DNA from: Erythrobacter neustonensis
GTDB lineage: Bacteria; Pseudomonadota; Alphaproteobacteria; Sphingomonadales; Sphingomonadaceae
DNA: 64,000 bases
Reading direction: 5' to 3'
Assembly (NCBI RefSeq): GCF_001663175.1
Contig: NZ_CP016033.1
Span: forward strand, 1,674,001 to 1,738,000
The translations under genes were made by a program, and so were the position numbers. Under the pieces are notes generated by a model that was not told where the DNA came from, made no database searches, and saw only the letters and a list, made by a program, of their open reading frames with translations. Position 1 is the first letter of the stretch. Every line of letters starts with the position of its first letter. Positions 34,262 through 43,333 of the stretch are shown piece after piece.

Positions 34262-35346
34262 CCCGCCTCAGCCGCCCGCCGCACCGGCACGCGGATATTG
34301 CAGACATCTGCGCCGCCTGCAGGCGCGATAAAGAACGGATCGCGGCGGTTGGCGATCGCATTGGCATAGGCCGCGAAGGTTGTGCTGTCGGTTGAAAGGT
34401 ATTCGAACCGCGGTTGCTCAGCCTTCGGCAGGTCGCTGGCCACCCTTACACTGACAATCGGGGTGCGCTTGGCGGCCTCTGCGGCGGTGTAGAACCCCAG
34501 ATCGCCCGATCCGCGCGGCAGTGATGAGAGGTGCTGCATCCCCTCGATCACCCGGCCCACCAGCGCGATGTTGCGATCAAGATGGCGCGGGGCATGGCCG
34601 ATCACGGTATAAAGTTCCGCGCCCGATCCGGTGTCAGGGGAATAGTTCCGGCCGACGCCGACCATGCCGTAGCAGTGGGTGGGCCAAAGGCTCTCCTGTC
34701 CCACGCCCACGGGCCATCCTTTCTCGAAAGTCGCGCCGGGGGCATAGCTGTCTTTCTGAATGAGCACCATCGGAGGCAAAGGAACTGCGATGCCAATAGC
34801 GGGCTTCCCGGCGCGTGTCAGTTCTGTCGCAGATGCTAGGGTTCGCGTGTTGGCAGCATCAACAGCGACGCGCCGCTTGGCGAGTTCCAAATTCCTTTGA
34901 GCAAAGGCCCTAAACGGCTCGCCCGCAGTAAGGTACTCCGCCTCCCCCATCACCTTCAGCCCCTCGGGCAAGGGCTTCACCTGACCCGTCGCTTCCGGGT
35001 TGTCGTAATTGGGGTCGCCCCACTGGGTGACGTAATTGTCCTGCACCCGGTTCACCGAAATGCCGTCATACCACTTGGCGCGCGCGAACAGGCGGATGTT
35101 GTGGACCCAGCCTTCAGAGAAAGGCGCGGGCATTAGCTGGATCACCACGGTGCGCGGTCTGCCCTCGGCGTCCGGCGCGAGGGTCATGACCAGCAGGTCT
35201 TCCGCCGGGATCGCGGTCCAGTCCGCGGCCGGGGCAGCGGCGACGATCTCGGACGGGGCGGGGTGGGCAAGCTTTGCGGCCTCCTCAGCCGCAAGCGGGA
35301 ACGTCAGCGCGAGTGCCGCCGATGCGGCGAGGATGGCCTTGATCAT
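34258..35346 (-). CDS. Exported cyclophilin-type peptidylprolyl isomerase
   Basis: A 362-residue protein with the signal peptide MIKAILAASAALALTFPLAA. The cyclophilin fold is suggested by VVIQLMPAPFSEGWVHNIRLFARAKWYDGISVNRVQDNYVTQWGDP, the place of the VNNFVxLAxxGFYDG...F-R-V motif, and by CYGMVGVGRNYSPDTGSGAELYTVIGHAPRHLDRNIALVGRVIEGM. The catalytic Arg of FHR is seen as NRV. A long insertion separates the halves. Periplasmic prolyl isomerases help outer-membrane protein folding. Activity is uncertain because of the divergent core. Confidence 0.8.
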   Translation of the reverse strand: MIKAILAASAALALTFPLAAEEAAKLAHPAPSEIVAAAPAADWTAIPAEDLLVMTLAPDAEGRPRTVVIQLMPAPFSEGWVHNIRLFARAKWYDGISVNRVQDNYVTQWGDPNYDNPEATGQVKPLPEGLKVMGEAEYLTAGEPFRAFAQRNLELAKRRVAVDAANTRTLASATELTRAGKPAIGIAVPLPPMVLIQKDSYAPGATFEKGWPVGVGQESLWPTHCYGMVGVGRNYSPDTGSGAELYTVIGHAPRHLDRNIALVGRVIEGMQHLSSLPRGSGDLGFYTAAEAAKRTPIVSVRVASDLPKAEQPRFEYLSTDSTTFAAYANAIANRRDPFFIAPAGGADVCNIRVPVRRAAEAG

Positions 35347-35886
35347 GCGCCCTGTCTGCCACGCCCGCCGCGCTGCCGCCAGCGTGGTTTTTGCGCACCG
35401 ATGGCGGGGCTTTCCTACAAATCGGTCGTTGGCTTAGAATGGGGCACAGGCTGATCGGCAGGCGGTGCGCTGTGCCGCTGCGTGAAACATCGGTTGCCGC
35501 GCCGAAAACCCGCGCACTTCTGCCGAAAATCACGTGTGAAACCTACAACCCGGCGCGTGTTTCAGGCGCTTTCAGACCCCTTCCAGACCCCCTTTAGCCT
35601 CTTTCAGACCCCCGCCTGACCCCCCGCAAACCTGCGCCAGACCCCTGTTTGACGGCCTTCGTCCCGCAGTTTTGCGGGGGGGCAGACGCGGCGCTGCTGT
35701 AGGGACGCGTCCCAAGCAAGACGGCTGCCGCGCCGCGCTGCGCAAAAGGCGCGGACAAATCGCACCCATGCCGCGCCGCGCCGCCTTGCGAAGCCGGGCA
35801 TTCGCCGCTATCGGCCCACGCTTGCCTCACAACGCACCCGCATCGCCGCCTTGCCGCAGCGATCCGGCCGCGCCGCCGGGGGCATC
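35347..35886. other. 540-bp intergenic region before tRNA-Ser
   Basis: No convincing gene; short frames have no family-like sequence. It holds the presumed promoter region of the cyclophilin-like gene on the left and of the tRNA on the right, and the CAGACCCC cluster at 35572-35645. The sequence CACGTGTGAAAC at 35531 resembles part of parS but is not palindromic. Confidence 0.6.
35572..35645. repeat. Cluster of CAGACCCC words
   Basis: TTTCAGACCCC, TTCCAGACCCC, TTTCAGACCCC, CCTGACCCC and GCCAGACCCC occur in 75 bp, a C-rich irregular tandem array. The same word clusters at 10964-11004, and TGACCCC occurs twice at 16242-16258. All are intergenic. Confidence 0.55.
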
Positions 35887-35977
35887 GGAGCAGTGGCCGA
35901 GTGGTCGAAGGCGCACGCCTGGAAAGTGTGTATACGTCAAAAGCGTATCGAGGGTTCGAATCCCTCCTGCTCCGCCA
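35887..35977 (+). tRNA. tRNA-Ser (anticodon GGA)
   Basis: The acceptor stem GGAGCAG/CTGCTCC closes with G and encoded CCA. The anticodon loop CTGGAAA gives GGA, reading UCC/UCU serine codons. The long variable arm (TACG...CGTA) and T-arm GAGGG-TTCGAAT-CCCTC are typical of tRNA-Ser. An integrase gene starts 159 bp downstream in the same direction, so the tRNA 3' end is the probable attachment site of the following element. Confidence 0.97.
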
Positions 35978-36136
35978 CCGACCCCTCCAAGCCAGTCCAA
36001 AATTCACCAGAGATCCTTGCTGGCCCTTTACAATACAGGGCTTTGCCGTCCAATCCGCTCCAACCCAATTCAACCTTAGCCAGATGCATATCGGGGTAGA
36101 TTGGGGACATGGAACTCTAGCGGTTGGGGGTATCGG

Positions 36137-37450
36137 ATGCTTACGGACAAGGCGGTTCGCGCCGCAACAGCCAAGGACAAGGCTTACAAGGTGTCCGATA
36201 GCGGCGGGCTCTTCCTGCATGTCTCGCCGAAGAATCACAAATCGTGGCGCTTCAAATACCGGAGCGAGGGCAAGGAACAGCTTCTTACCTTGGGCACCTA
36301 TCCAGACGTTTCGCTCGCCGAGGCGCGTGAGAAGCGCAACGATGCTCGCAAGCTGCTGCGAGAGGGCCGCGACCCACGAGTTTCTGCCAAGCGGGCAAAG
36401 CTGGTAGGCGATAGCGGCACCTTCCAAGCCTTTGAACAAGCAGCCCGAGAATGGCACGCGGTCCAGAAGCCGAGGTGGAAACCGGTTCACGCCGATGATG
36501 TGATCACCAGCCTTGAGCGGGACATCTTTCCGCATCTGGGCACTATGCCGATGGGCGCGATCGATAAGCCGCTGCTGCTTTCGGTGCTGAAGAAGATCGA
36601 GGCACGCGGGTCGATCGAGACCGCCCGCCGGGTCAAACAGCGGGTTGCTGCCATCTATCGCTACGTGAACGCGCATGGCGCTGGGCTCGAGAACCCCGCA
36701 AACGATATCAACGATGCGCTCGCGCCACTGCCGCCCTCAAAGCGCTATCCCGCTTTGCTGGAGGTTGAGGCAATCAGGCGGATGCTCGGCGACATCGACC
36801 GGGCGGGTGCGTCACCTGTGACTCGGCTCGCGGGCCGGTTTCTTGCGCTCACAGCCCAGCGCCCTGGCATGGTCCGCCATATGGAATGGCGCGAGATCAG
36901 CGGTGTCGACTGGGGCAATCCCGTGGCGGATGTCAGCGAGGCGCTCTGGACGGTGCCTGCCGGCAAGATCAAGCAGGAGCTGCACCTGCGCAGCGACGAG
37001 GCGTTTGACCACAAGATCCCCTTGTCGCAGCAGGCCGTCGAGACATTGCGGGCAGTTCGCCTTCTGACCGGCAAGGTCCCATTCGTGTTCCCTAATGCAC
37101 GTGCGGGCACTGTGGCGATGACCGAGAATGCGATCGGTTACCTTTACAACCGCGAGGGCTATAAGGGGCGCCATGTACCGCATGGCTGGCGTTCGAGCTT
37201 TTCGACCATCATGAACGAGCAGGCCGAACGTGAATTGGGCACTGACCTGCGACTGCTTGGCGACCGGTTGATCATCGATCTGATGTTAGCTCACGCGCCC
37301 GCGGGCATGAGCGCAACCGAGCTGCGATATAACCGCGCACGCTATATTGATCGGCGGCGTGAACTTGCGCAACGTTGGGCCGATATGATCATGGAAGGCG
37401 CACTATCACCTCTCGAAGTTATTGACAGCCCGAGGCGCAAGCCCCGCTAG
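36137..37450 (+). CDS. P4-type tyrosine integrase
   Basis: A 437-residue tyrosine recombinase. An N-terminal DUF4102 arm-binding domain (MLTDKAVRAATAKDKAYKVSDSGGLFLHV, WRFKYRSEGKEQLLTLGTYPDVSLAEAR), a core-binding domain and a catalytic domain are seen. Candidate catalytic Arg is in ALTAQRPGMVRHMEW, His-x-x-Arg in HGWRSSFSTI, and the later HA..., with the nucleophile near YNRARYIDRR. These integrases usually act at tRNA 3' ends; here the tRNA-Ser is immediately upstream. I start at ATG 36137; an upstream in-frame TTG is possible. Its TAG stop overlaps the AlpA-like gene stop in CTAG. Confidence 0.93.
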   Translation: MLTDKAVRAATAKDKAYKVSDSGGLFLHVSPKNHKSWRFKYRSEGKEQLLTLGTYPDVSLAEAREKRNDARKLLREGRDPRVSAKRAKLVGDSGTFQAFEQAAREWHAVQKPRWKPVHADDVITSLERDIFPHLGTMPMGAIDKPLLLSVLKKIEARGSIETARRVKQRVAAIYRYVNAHGAGLENPANDINDALAPLPPSKRYPALLEVEAIRRMLGDIDRAGASPVTRLAGRFLALTAQRPGMVRHMEWREISGVDWGNPVADVSEALWTVPAGKIKQELHLRSDEAFDHKIPLSQQAVETLRAVRLLTGKVPFVFPNARAGTVAMTENAIGYLYNREGYKGRHVPHGWRSSFSTIMNEQAERELGTDLRLLGDRLIIDLMLAHAPAGMSATELRYNRARYIDRRRELAQRWADMIMEGALSPLEVIDSPRRKPR

Positions 37451-38235
37451 CGCTTCGGCCATCGGCCTTGGGCTGCTTTCTCTTCGACCCAAGCGATCAC
37501 TGCGCTCTTACGCCAGACGGCCCGACCGCCGAGTAGGATTTTGTCGGGGAACCCGTCTTCCTTGATTTTGGTGTAGATCGAACTACGCTTGAGCTTAACC
37601 AATGCCTCGACCTGTGGGCGCGTAAGATATTCGTCGCCGGCCCTTAAGGCCTGCGACAGGGACGGGGGCACAACAGCAGCGGCCTCTTCTCCATTTGGAT
37701 CGATCATAGGCTTCACGCGCCGTGCGGCGATCGCCCGAGCCGCCCGCAGTCGTGGGTTTATTACTTCTTCCAGTTCCCGGTCGCTGAGCGGCCCGGGGGA
37801 TTTAAGGCCAGCAAGCCATTCCTCGAATTCCTTCGCATCCACGAATATCCGGTGGGTCGCCGGGGCATCGGCATCTGCCCATTCGGTCGCGTTGAACACG
37901 CCGATGGCAAAGCGCGGCAACGGATCATCTATCTCCCAATGTGCAGCCGGGATCGCCGTTAGCTCGCCCCCGCCTAGAGGCCGAGCGGAGGAGGAAAGTC
38001 TTCCGTTTACGAACTGCATGGTCAGGAAAATCGCGTCCTCTCGGACTAGATGGCGACATACATCGTTTTCGCCCTCATCCGCCGGAGCGGAAAAAATATC
38101 CGTGAGTTCATTCGGCTCGAATCCCGCCTGACAACGCACAAGGTCACCGAACGCCGAGACGAGAGTGCGTCTTCCTGCCGAGACGATCGGGTCACCGCCG
38201 CCGTAGGGGGACCAAGGTTCGATTGGCGCAGTCAT
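37447..38235 (-). CDS. AlpA-like DNA-binding protein with N-terminal extension
   Basis: A 262-residue protein. The C-terminal 60 residues form an AlpA/excisionase-type helix-turn-helix: EYLTRPQVEALVKLKRSSIYTKIKEDGFPDKILLGGRAVWRKSAVIAWVEEKA. The N-terminal 200 residues are unassigned and contain HRIFVDAKEFEEWLAGLKS. Such proteins regulate or direct integration and excision next to P4-type integrases. AAGGA lies seven bases before the ATG, so a 66-base-longer frame is rejected. It is ten bases downstream of hsdR and is last in the restriction operon, tying the restriction genes to the integrase module. Confidence 0.75.
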   Translation of the reverse strand: MTAPIEPWSPYGGGDPIVSAGRRTLVSAFGDLVRCQAGFEPNELTDIFSAPADEGENDVCRHLVREDAIFLTMQFVNGRLSSSARPLGGGELTAIPAAHWEIDDPLPRFAIGVFNATEWADADAPATHRIFVDAKEFEEWLAGLKSPGPLSDRELEEVINPRLRAARAIAARRVKPMIDPNGEEAAAVVPPSLSQALRAGDEYLTRPQVEALVKLKRSSIYTKIKEDGFPDKILLGGRAVWRKSAVIAWVEEKAAQGRWPKR

Positions 38236-38245
38236 AGCATATTCC

Positions 38246-41200
38246 TTACTGCACGGTTTTGCGCAGCTCCTCGTAAAGCTGACCTGGGCCCAATAGCACA
38301 TCGCGCAGGCCCTCCCGCACCTTCGCTGAGCTCAAGGCTTGGCGGCTCATTGTCTCGTGCGCGGTCATGGCATCGATAATGGCGTTGACCAGTTCCTCTG
38401 CGAGCGTGGGAGAATTGGCGAACTGTGTCTTGCTGTTGTTCATGGCTTGCGCCCGTAGCTCCTCAGATTCAAGCAGCTTGCCCTTGATGACGTTGTTTAC
38501 GTAGATCAGTTGATCCCCATCGGTAAGCTCGCCCTCGAACAGGTCGTTCACCTTGGCGATGATCTCGGCGAGCAACGCCTTTTCCTTTTCTTGGACAGCT
38601 CCCGACCCCACCCCGGTGATGGCCGGGAGATGGACCGGATCTTTGTTCAGGTGCAATTGGCGCGCGCCCTGATCCTTCAAGCTGTGGTGGGTCAGCTTGA
38701 CGCCAGATAGATCGACGGTTTCGCGCTCCCGCCCAAACTGGAGCAGCGGGACCAACCGCTTGAAGAACAGGTAACGCTTCTCGATCTCGGTGCTGCCATA
38801 ATCGAAGATCTGCGACAGGAAGGCGTAGATGCGAATGAACGCCGCCATATCGCCGCGCGCCTGCAGCAGCGCATCCATCTCCTCCTTGGCATCGCCCGCC
38901 GCCGTCATATCCTTGCGTTCGGAGGCTGCCTCGTGACGATCGCGCGCATTGTTGAAAAGCGTGAGCATGCGCTGGGCGATCGGCTCAATCGCCGCAACGA
39001 GTTGGCCTTGCGTGGCAATGGGGTCGAGTTCGACCGCCACAAGCCGATCCACTTCGAACTGGTCATAGTAGCCTTGGCTATCCAGCTTCTGGCGCAGGTC
39101 ATAGACCAGATTGGGATCGGTCGCCGCCTCGATCTCGGCGGTTTCGTAATACTGCCGGAACGCCGCGATGACTTCCTCGGAGCTGTTCACGAAATCGAGG
39201 ATGTAGGTCGTGTCCTTGCCGGGGTGGGCGCGGTTGAGGCGCGATAGCGTCTGGACCGCCTGGATACCGGCAAGGCGGCGATCAATATACATCCCGCACA
39301 GCAGAGGCTGATCGAAGCCGGTCTGGAACTTGTTGGCCACCAGCAGCAGCTTGCAATCATCGTCGGTGAAGGCAGCGCGGATGTCGCGCCCGTTCAAGCC
39401 GGGATTAAGTCTGGCACTGGCCTCGGTGAAGGTTTCGCCCTTGTTATCCGGGTCATTCACCTCGCCGGAGAAGGCCACAAGCGTCCGCATGCGATAGCCC
39501 TGCGACTTGATGTAGTTCTCTACGGCGATCTGCCAGCGCACAGCTTCCAGACGGCTTCCCAACACAACCATCGCCTTGGCCTGGCCATCGAGCAGGGGAG
39601 CTACATTTTCGCGGAAGTGCTCGACCACGATCTGCACCTTCTGCGCGATGTTGTAGGGGTGGAGGCGCACCCAGCGCATGATGCCTTTGACGGCGGTGCT
39701 GCGCTCGACCTCTAGCTCATCCCACGCTTCGGACTCGCTCGCCAGTTTAAACGCCAGACTGTAGGGGGTGTAGTTCTTCAGGATATCGAGGATGAAGCCT
39801 TCCTCAATCGCCTGCCGCATCGAATAGACGTGGAAGGGCGCTGGCTTATTGGTCTCGCCTGCTGGTGTGTGCGGGTTGGGTCGACGCCCGAACAGTTCCA
39901 TGGTCTTGGTCTTGGGCGTTGCGGTGAAGGCGACATAGGTCACGACATCTTCGGCGGCACGCGCCGACATCTGGGCTGCGAGAATATCCTCGGCGCTCAC
40001 TTCCCCGCCATCGCCAAGGTCCGCGACCTCTTCAGGCGACAGGACCGCCTTGAGCTTGGAGGCTGTCACGCCTGCCTGGCTGCTGTGCGCCTCGTCCGCG
40101 ATCACGGCGAACTTCTTGCCATCGGTCGCCGCCCGTTCGCGGACTGCTTCCAGCGCGAAGGGGAAGGTTTGCATGGTGCAGACAATGATTTTCTTGCCCG
40201 CATCAAGCGCATCGGCGAGCGCAGCGCTCTTGCTGCCGCTGTCGCTGGTAACGGTCGCCACCACGCCCTTAGTCCGCTCGAATTCGAACAGCGCTTCCTG
40301 AAGCTGGGCGTCGATGACATTGCGGTCAGAGACCACGATCACGCTGGAAAACAGCTTCTTGTCGTTCTCGTCGTGAAGGTCGGCGAGGAAGTGGGCGGTC
40401 CAGGCAATTGAATTAGTCTTCCCTGATCCGGCGCTGTGCTGGATCAGGAACCGACCGCCAGCGCCCTCAATGCGCACCTGTTGCCGCAACTTCCGCGTGG
40501 CATCTAGCTGGTGATAGCGCGGGAAGATCACCGTGCTGATCTGCTTCTTCTTGTCGCGTCGGGCGATCATGTAACGGCCGATAAGCTCCAGCCAGCTGTC
40601 ACGCTGCCAGACCTCTTCCCACAGATAGGCCGTTGCATGGCCGGTCTGGCTCACCGGATTGCCAGCGCCGCCGTCATTGCCCTGGTTGAAGGGCAGGAAG
40701 CGCGTCTTGCCGCCCTCCAGCTTGGTGGTCATCATCACTTCGCGGTTCGACACCGCAAAGTGCACCAAAGCTCCGCGCGCGAAGGTCAGCAGGGGTTCGT
40801 TCTTGGGGTTCCGGTTGAACTTGTATTGGTCGATCGCATCGCCGATGCTCTGGGTGAAATCGGTCTTCAGCTCGGCGGTGGCGACAGGAATGCCATTCAG
40901 GAACAGCCCCAGATCGATGCTGTTCTCGTTCGAGCGAGAATAGCGCAGCTGCCGGATCACCCGCACCCGGTTTGCCTGATACCGCGAGATGATCTCCGGG
41001 TTCATGCCCGATGCCGGGGCAAACTGGGCAAGGCTGACCAGCCCGCGAACACCGATCAGCTCCAACCCATGGCGCAGGACATCGAGTGTACCACGATCAT
41101 CCAACTGCTTGCGCAGGCGGTCGCCTAGCACGTCGAGCGCCGCTGCCCCATGCGCCTTCTCCAGCGACTCCCATACCTTGGGCTGCGTGTCTTTCAGCCA

Positions 41201-41335
41201 CTCACGCAGGTCTTCCGGAAACAGCGCCCGCCCGCGATCATAGCGCGCGGCTGCCCCATCTTCATAAATCCAGCCTGCCGCACCAAGGTGCCCGCAGATC
41301 TCGTTTTCGAAGCTGATTTCCCTGTGCAGGCTCAT
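38246..41335 (-). CDS. hsdR: Type I restriction enzyme, R (translocase/nuclease) subunit
   Basis: A 1029-residue HsdR. The N-terminal PD-(D/E)xK nuclease has DLGLFLNGIPVATAELKTDF (about 140-160). The motor domain has Walker A HSAGSGKTNS (about 302-311), DEAH-type Walker B ADEAHSSQ and motif III VAFTATPKTK, then helicase motif VI QTLSRLNRAHPGK. A C-terminal helical domain completes it. It cuts unmodified DNA after ATP-driven translocation with the HsdM2S complex. Nothing suggests it is broken. It begins five bases after the stop of the NucS/DUF4268-like gene, so it is translated as part of the operon. Confidence 0.95.
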   Translation of the reverse strand: MSLHREISFENEICGHLGAAGWIYEDGAAARYDRGRALFPEDLREWLKDTQPKVWESLEKAHGAAALDVLGDRLRKQLDDRGTLDVLRHGLELIGVRGLVSLAQFAPASGMNPEIISRYQANRVRVIRQLRYSRSNENSIDLGLFLNGIPVATAELKTDFTQSIGDAIDQYKFNRNPKNEPLLTFARGALVHFAVSNREVMMTTKLEGGKTRFLPFNQGNDGGAGNPVSQTGHATAYLWEEVWQRDSWLELIGRYMIARRDKKKQISTVIFPRYHQLDATRKLRQQVRIEGAGGRFLIQHSAGSGKTNSIAWTAHFLADLHDENDKKLFSSVIVVSDRNVIDAQLQEALFEFERTKGVVATVTSDSGSKSAALADALDAGKKIIVCTMQTFPFALEAVRERAATDGKKFAVIADEAHSSQAGVTASKLKAVLSPEEVADLGDGGEVSAEDILAAQMSARAAEDVVTYVAFTATPKTKTMELFGRRPNPHTPAGETNKPAPFHVYSMRQAIEEGFILDILKNYTPYSLAFKLASESEAWDELEVERSTAVKGIMRWVRLHPYNIAQKVQIVVEHFRENVAPLLDGQAKAMVVLGSRLEAVRWQIAVENYIKSQGYRMRTLVAFSGEVNDPDNKGETFTEASARLNPGLNGRDIRAAFTDDDCKLLLVANKFQTGFDQPLLCGMYIDRRLAGIQAVQTLSRLNRAHPGKDTTYILDFVNSSEEVIAAFRQYYETAEIEAATDPNLVYDLRQKLDSQGYYDQFEVDRLVAVELDPIATQGQLVAAIEPIAQRMLTLFNNARDRHEAASERKDMTAAGDAKEEMDALLQARGDMAAFIRIYAFLSQIFDYGSTEIEKRYLFFKRLVPLLQFGRERETVDLSGVKLTHHSLKDQGARQLHLNKDPVHLPAITGVGSGAVQEKEKALLAEIIAKVNDLFEGELTDGDQLIYVNNVIKGKLLESEELRAQAMNNSKTQFANSPTLAEELVNAIIDAMTAHETMSRQALSSAKVREGLRDVLLGPGQLYEELRKTVQ

Positions 41336-41340
41336 GCTGG

Positions 41341-42447
41341 TTAGCCCTTGATCGTCAGGCGTTGGAGATAGGGCGCGATCGCATTGTGCAGCCCGTCACA
41401 CGTCGCCAGCAGCTCCTGATGGATGTGATCCCAGTCTTCCTCTGGCGATTGCCAACCTCCGGGGCAGGGCGCGGCTATCCGGCAAGCGCGGGAGTTTTCG
41501 AGGCGCTGCCAGCGCAGCTCGCCGCCGAACGCTGTTTCGATCTGCTCGCGCTGGGCGAACAGCTGATCGAAGATCGCCAGATTGTCGTCGTCGGCGCCTC
41601 TCCCACGGTCGATGTAAATCTCTGCTTGGCAGTCCTGCTTCCTGACGGAGAGGTTGAGGCCGATCCCGCGCACGCCAGCCGATGTTCCAATCCATGAATA
41701 AATGCCCGGCGTTATGTGCCCATGGTGCGTCGCATCGGGGCGGGCGACCAGTTCCGACCAGAACTGCATCCTCTGGTCGTGACGCTCCGTGCGCTCCCGG
41801 CGCTCCGCTTGCCGCTTCACGCCGATACGAGTCTGGAAGCTTGCCGTTTCGGGCAGCGGTATAAGTTGCTGCACATCCAGCAGCACGCGGCCATCGGCGA
41901 GCCTGTAGGGCTGAAGCCGCACACAGCGGACGTCGATGTTGCGGTCACGCAGCCACAGAACCGTGGTGGTCAGCTCCCGGCTGAAATTCGCCGAGGCGAG
42001 AATGATCCGCGTATCCTGACCGAACTGGTCTTCGTTCGGGCTATCCCAGCCGAGGAATTGCAGGACCCCGGTCAGAGCATCGTCATGATCCGGCTGCCCG
42101 GGGTTCAGGTAGCGGGCATAGGTCTCGACCAGCTGTTCGAAGGTCATGGCGGAGATCATCGCCGCATAGCGCAGCGCCTGAAGCTCCATGTGGCCGCCAT
42201 CCTCGGTTCGCTTCAATTCGACGACGACGAGGTTGGCATCGGTGTCGATGCACAGCAGGTCGATCCGCCGCGAGCTGTCCACCCAGTCGCCGAACTCTTC
42301 GGCGATGACCATCAGGCCGGGGTCGAGCACGCTGATGTTGGCCTTCAACAACTGCTGGATGTGTCGCCGCTCATGGATGTTTTCGGCGCTGAAGCTGGTC
42401 GCCGATACCGGCACCAGCTCGTTCTCGGTCAGCGCATAGATCGGCAT
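41341..42447 (-). CDS. NucS-like nuclease domain fused to DUF4268, embedded in type I RM operon
   Basis: A 368-residue protein. The N-terminal half has RRIDLLCIDTDANLVVVELKR followed by Gln-containing helix MELQALRYAAMISAM, the Asp, Glu-Leu-Lys and Gln pattern of a PD-(D/E)xK fold as in NucS. The C-terminal half (about 225-365) has MQFWSELVAR, IGLNLSVRKQDCQAEIYIDRG and QIETAFGGELRWQRLENSRACRI, matching DUF4268. Its ATG overlaps the upstream stop by one base (TGATG) and hsdR follows in five bases. It may be a restriction-associated nuclease or a self/non-self sensor; this is inference. Confidence 0.7.
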   Translation of the reverse strand: MPIYALTENELVPVSATSFSAENIHERRHIQQLLKANISVLDPGLMVIAEEFGDWVDSSRRIDLLCIDTDANLVVVELKRTEDGGHMELQALRYAAMISAMTFEQLVETYARYLNPGQPDHDDALTGVLQFLGWDSPNEDQFGQDTRIILASANFSRELTTTVLWLRDRNIDVRCVRLQPYRLADGRVLLDVQQLIPLPETASFQTRIGVKRQAERRERTERHDQRMQFWSELVARPDATHHGHITPGIYSWIGTSAGVRGIGLNLSVRKQDCQAEIYIDRGRGADDDNLAIFDQLFAQREQIETAFGGELRWQRLENSRACRIAAPCPGGWQSPEEDWDHIHQELLATCDGLHNAIAPYLQRLTIKG

Positions 42448-42974
42448 CAGTGTTTCCCCTTCAGCCCCAGCTGCGCAAAAGCGGCGGCCACATCCGGCTT
42501 CATGGTGAAGCGGCTTGTGGCATTGTCGAAGTCGGCCAGAATGCCGGTGTAGAATTTGCCGTTCGGCGTCGTCGCCTTGGGCGGTTGGCCGAGATAGACC
42601 CCGCGATTGGCGCACATGGTGCCGAAGTGCAGGTGCCAGCTCATGCCTTTCCAGCCGATCTTCTCGGTCAGTTCCCCGGATGTCGAGTGCGGGTTGTCCA
42701 GCAGAACCTGGATCAGCTTTTGCTCGGTGTCGGTCATCGGCTCGGCCTTGAATGCCTTGATGACCCGTGCCGCCGGTTCCATGCCCGCCACTTCGGCGAT
42801 CAGCTCTGCGTGCTCGGTGGCCTCCATCTCGGCGAGAGCAGACAGGAACTGCTGCGCTTCGGCTGCCTTCTTGGGATCGGCGCTTTCCGATTGTTCAATG
42901 GCGTTGAGACGCATTTGCTTGCGCTGTTCGGGCGTTCTGCGCGGCAGACCCTCTATGATCTTCTCCACGTCCAT
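42447..42974 (-). CDS. Hypothetical protein with winged-helix segment, in RM operon
   Basis: A 175-residue protein. The first 85 residues are charged and helical (MDVEKIIEGLPRRTPEQRKQMRLNAIEQ, EAQQFLSALAEMEATEHAELIAEV). From about residue 88, MTDTEQKLIQVLLDNPHSTSGELTEKIGWKGMSWHLHFGTMCANRGVYL resembles a winged helix. It could regulate the operon or bind DNA with the restriction complex. Its ATG overlaps the preceding gene's stop (TAATG) and its stop overlaps the next gene's start, a strong sign of one translational unit. The longer upstream frame is out of the conserved register and is ignored. Confidence 0.65.
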   Translation of the reverse strand: MDVEKIIEGLPRRTPEQRKQMRLNAIEQSESADPKKAAEAQQFLSALAEMEATEHAELIAEVAGMEPAARVIKAFKAEPMTDTEQKLIQVLLDNPHSTSGELTEKIGWKGMSWHLHFGTMCANRGVYLGQPPKATTPNGKFYTGILADFDNATSRFTMKPDVAAAFAQLGLKGKH

Positions 42975-43333
42975 TACTTTTCGAACTCCTGTCCGCCAGT
43001 GCTCATGGTATAGGCGAAGTGTAGGTAGGGCAGGCGCAGGATGCTGCGATCGGTGGGAGCCTGCGCCATAGACATGCCGCGGCACATCAGCGATACGCCG
43101 CCTGTCCGTTCGAGGCAGAGCGCATCCGCTGAATTGAAGAAGGGTTCGCCGCTTTCGCGCCATACAATGGCTGTGGCGCCTTCGGGGAGGGCACCGATGG
43201 GTTGCACGGTGTAGAGGCCGCAGAAGGTGTAGAACAGCGTGAGGAATGCGCCGGTGCCGAGCAGCCACCATTTGGCGCTGCCGCCTTTGATGACGGTTGC
43301 TTCGAGGCTAGTTTCGCCGCTTTCCGCAGTCAT
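42974..43333 (-). CDS. Small single-pass membrane protein, in RM operon
   Basis: A 119-residue protein with a polar N terminus, one membrane helix (WWLLGTGAFLTLFYTFCGLY, about 22-41) and a likely periplasmic domain with Cys73 and Cys84 that might pair. No family recognised. Its ATG overlaps the hsdS stop (ATGA) and its stop overlaps the next ATG, so it is translationally coupled inside the restriction operon. A membrane protein at this spot is unusual for a type I system. Confidence 0.65.
   Translation of the reverse strand: MTAESGETSLEATVIKGGSAKWWLLGTGAFLTLFYTFCGLYTVQPIGALPEGATAIVWRESGEPFFNSADALCLERTGGVSLMCRGMSMAQAPTDRSILRLPYLHFAYTMSTGGQEFEK

Noticed and set aside
35531..35542. CACGTGTGAAAC as a second parS
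   Set aside because: It has an extra base inside the palindrome and does not match the 16-bp site.
36101..36136. Upstream TTG start for the integrase
   Set aside because: It would add twelve residues before the usual MLTDKAVR start of the arm-binding domain.
35901..36407. 168-residue frame overlapping tRNA-Ser and the integrase start
   Set aside because: It runs through the tRNA gene and out of frame with the integrase; no motif or ribosome site supports it.
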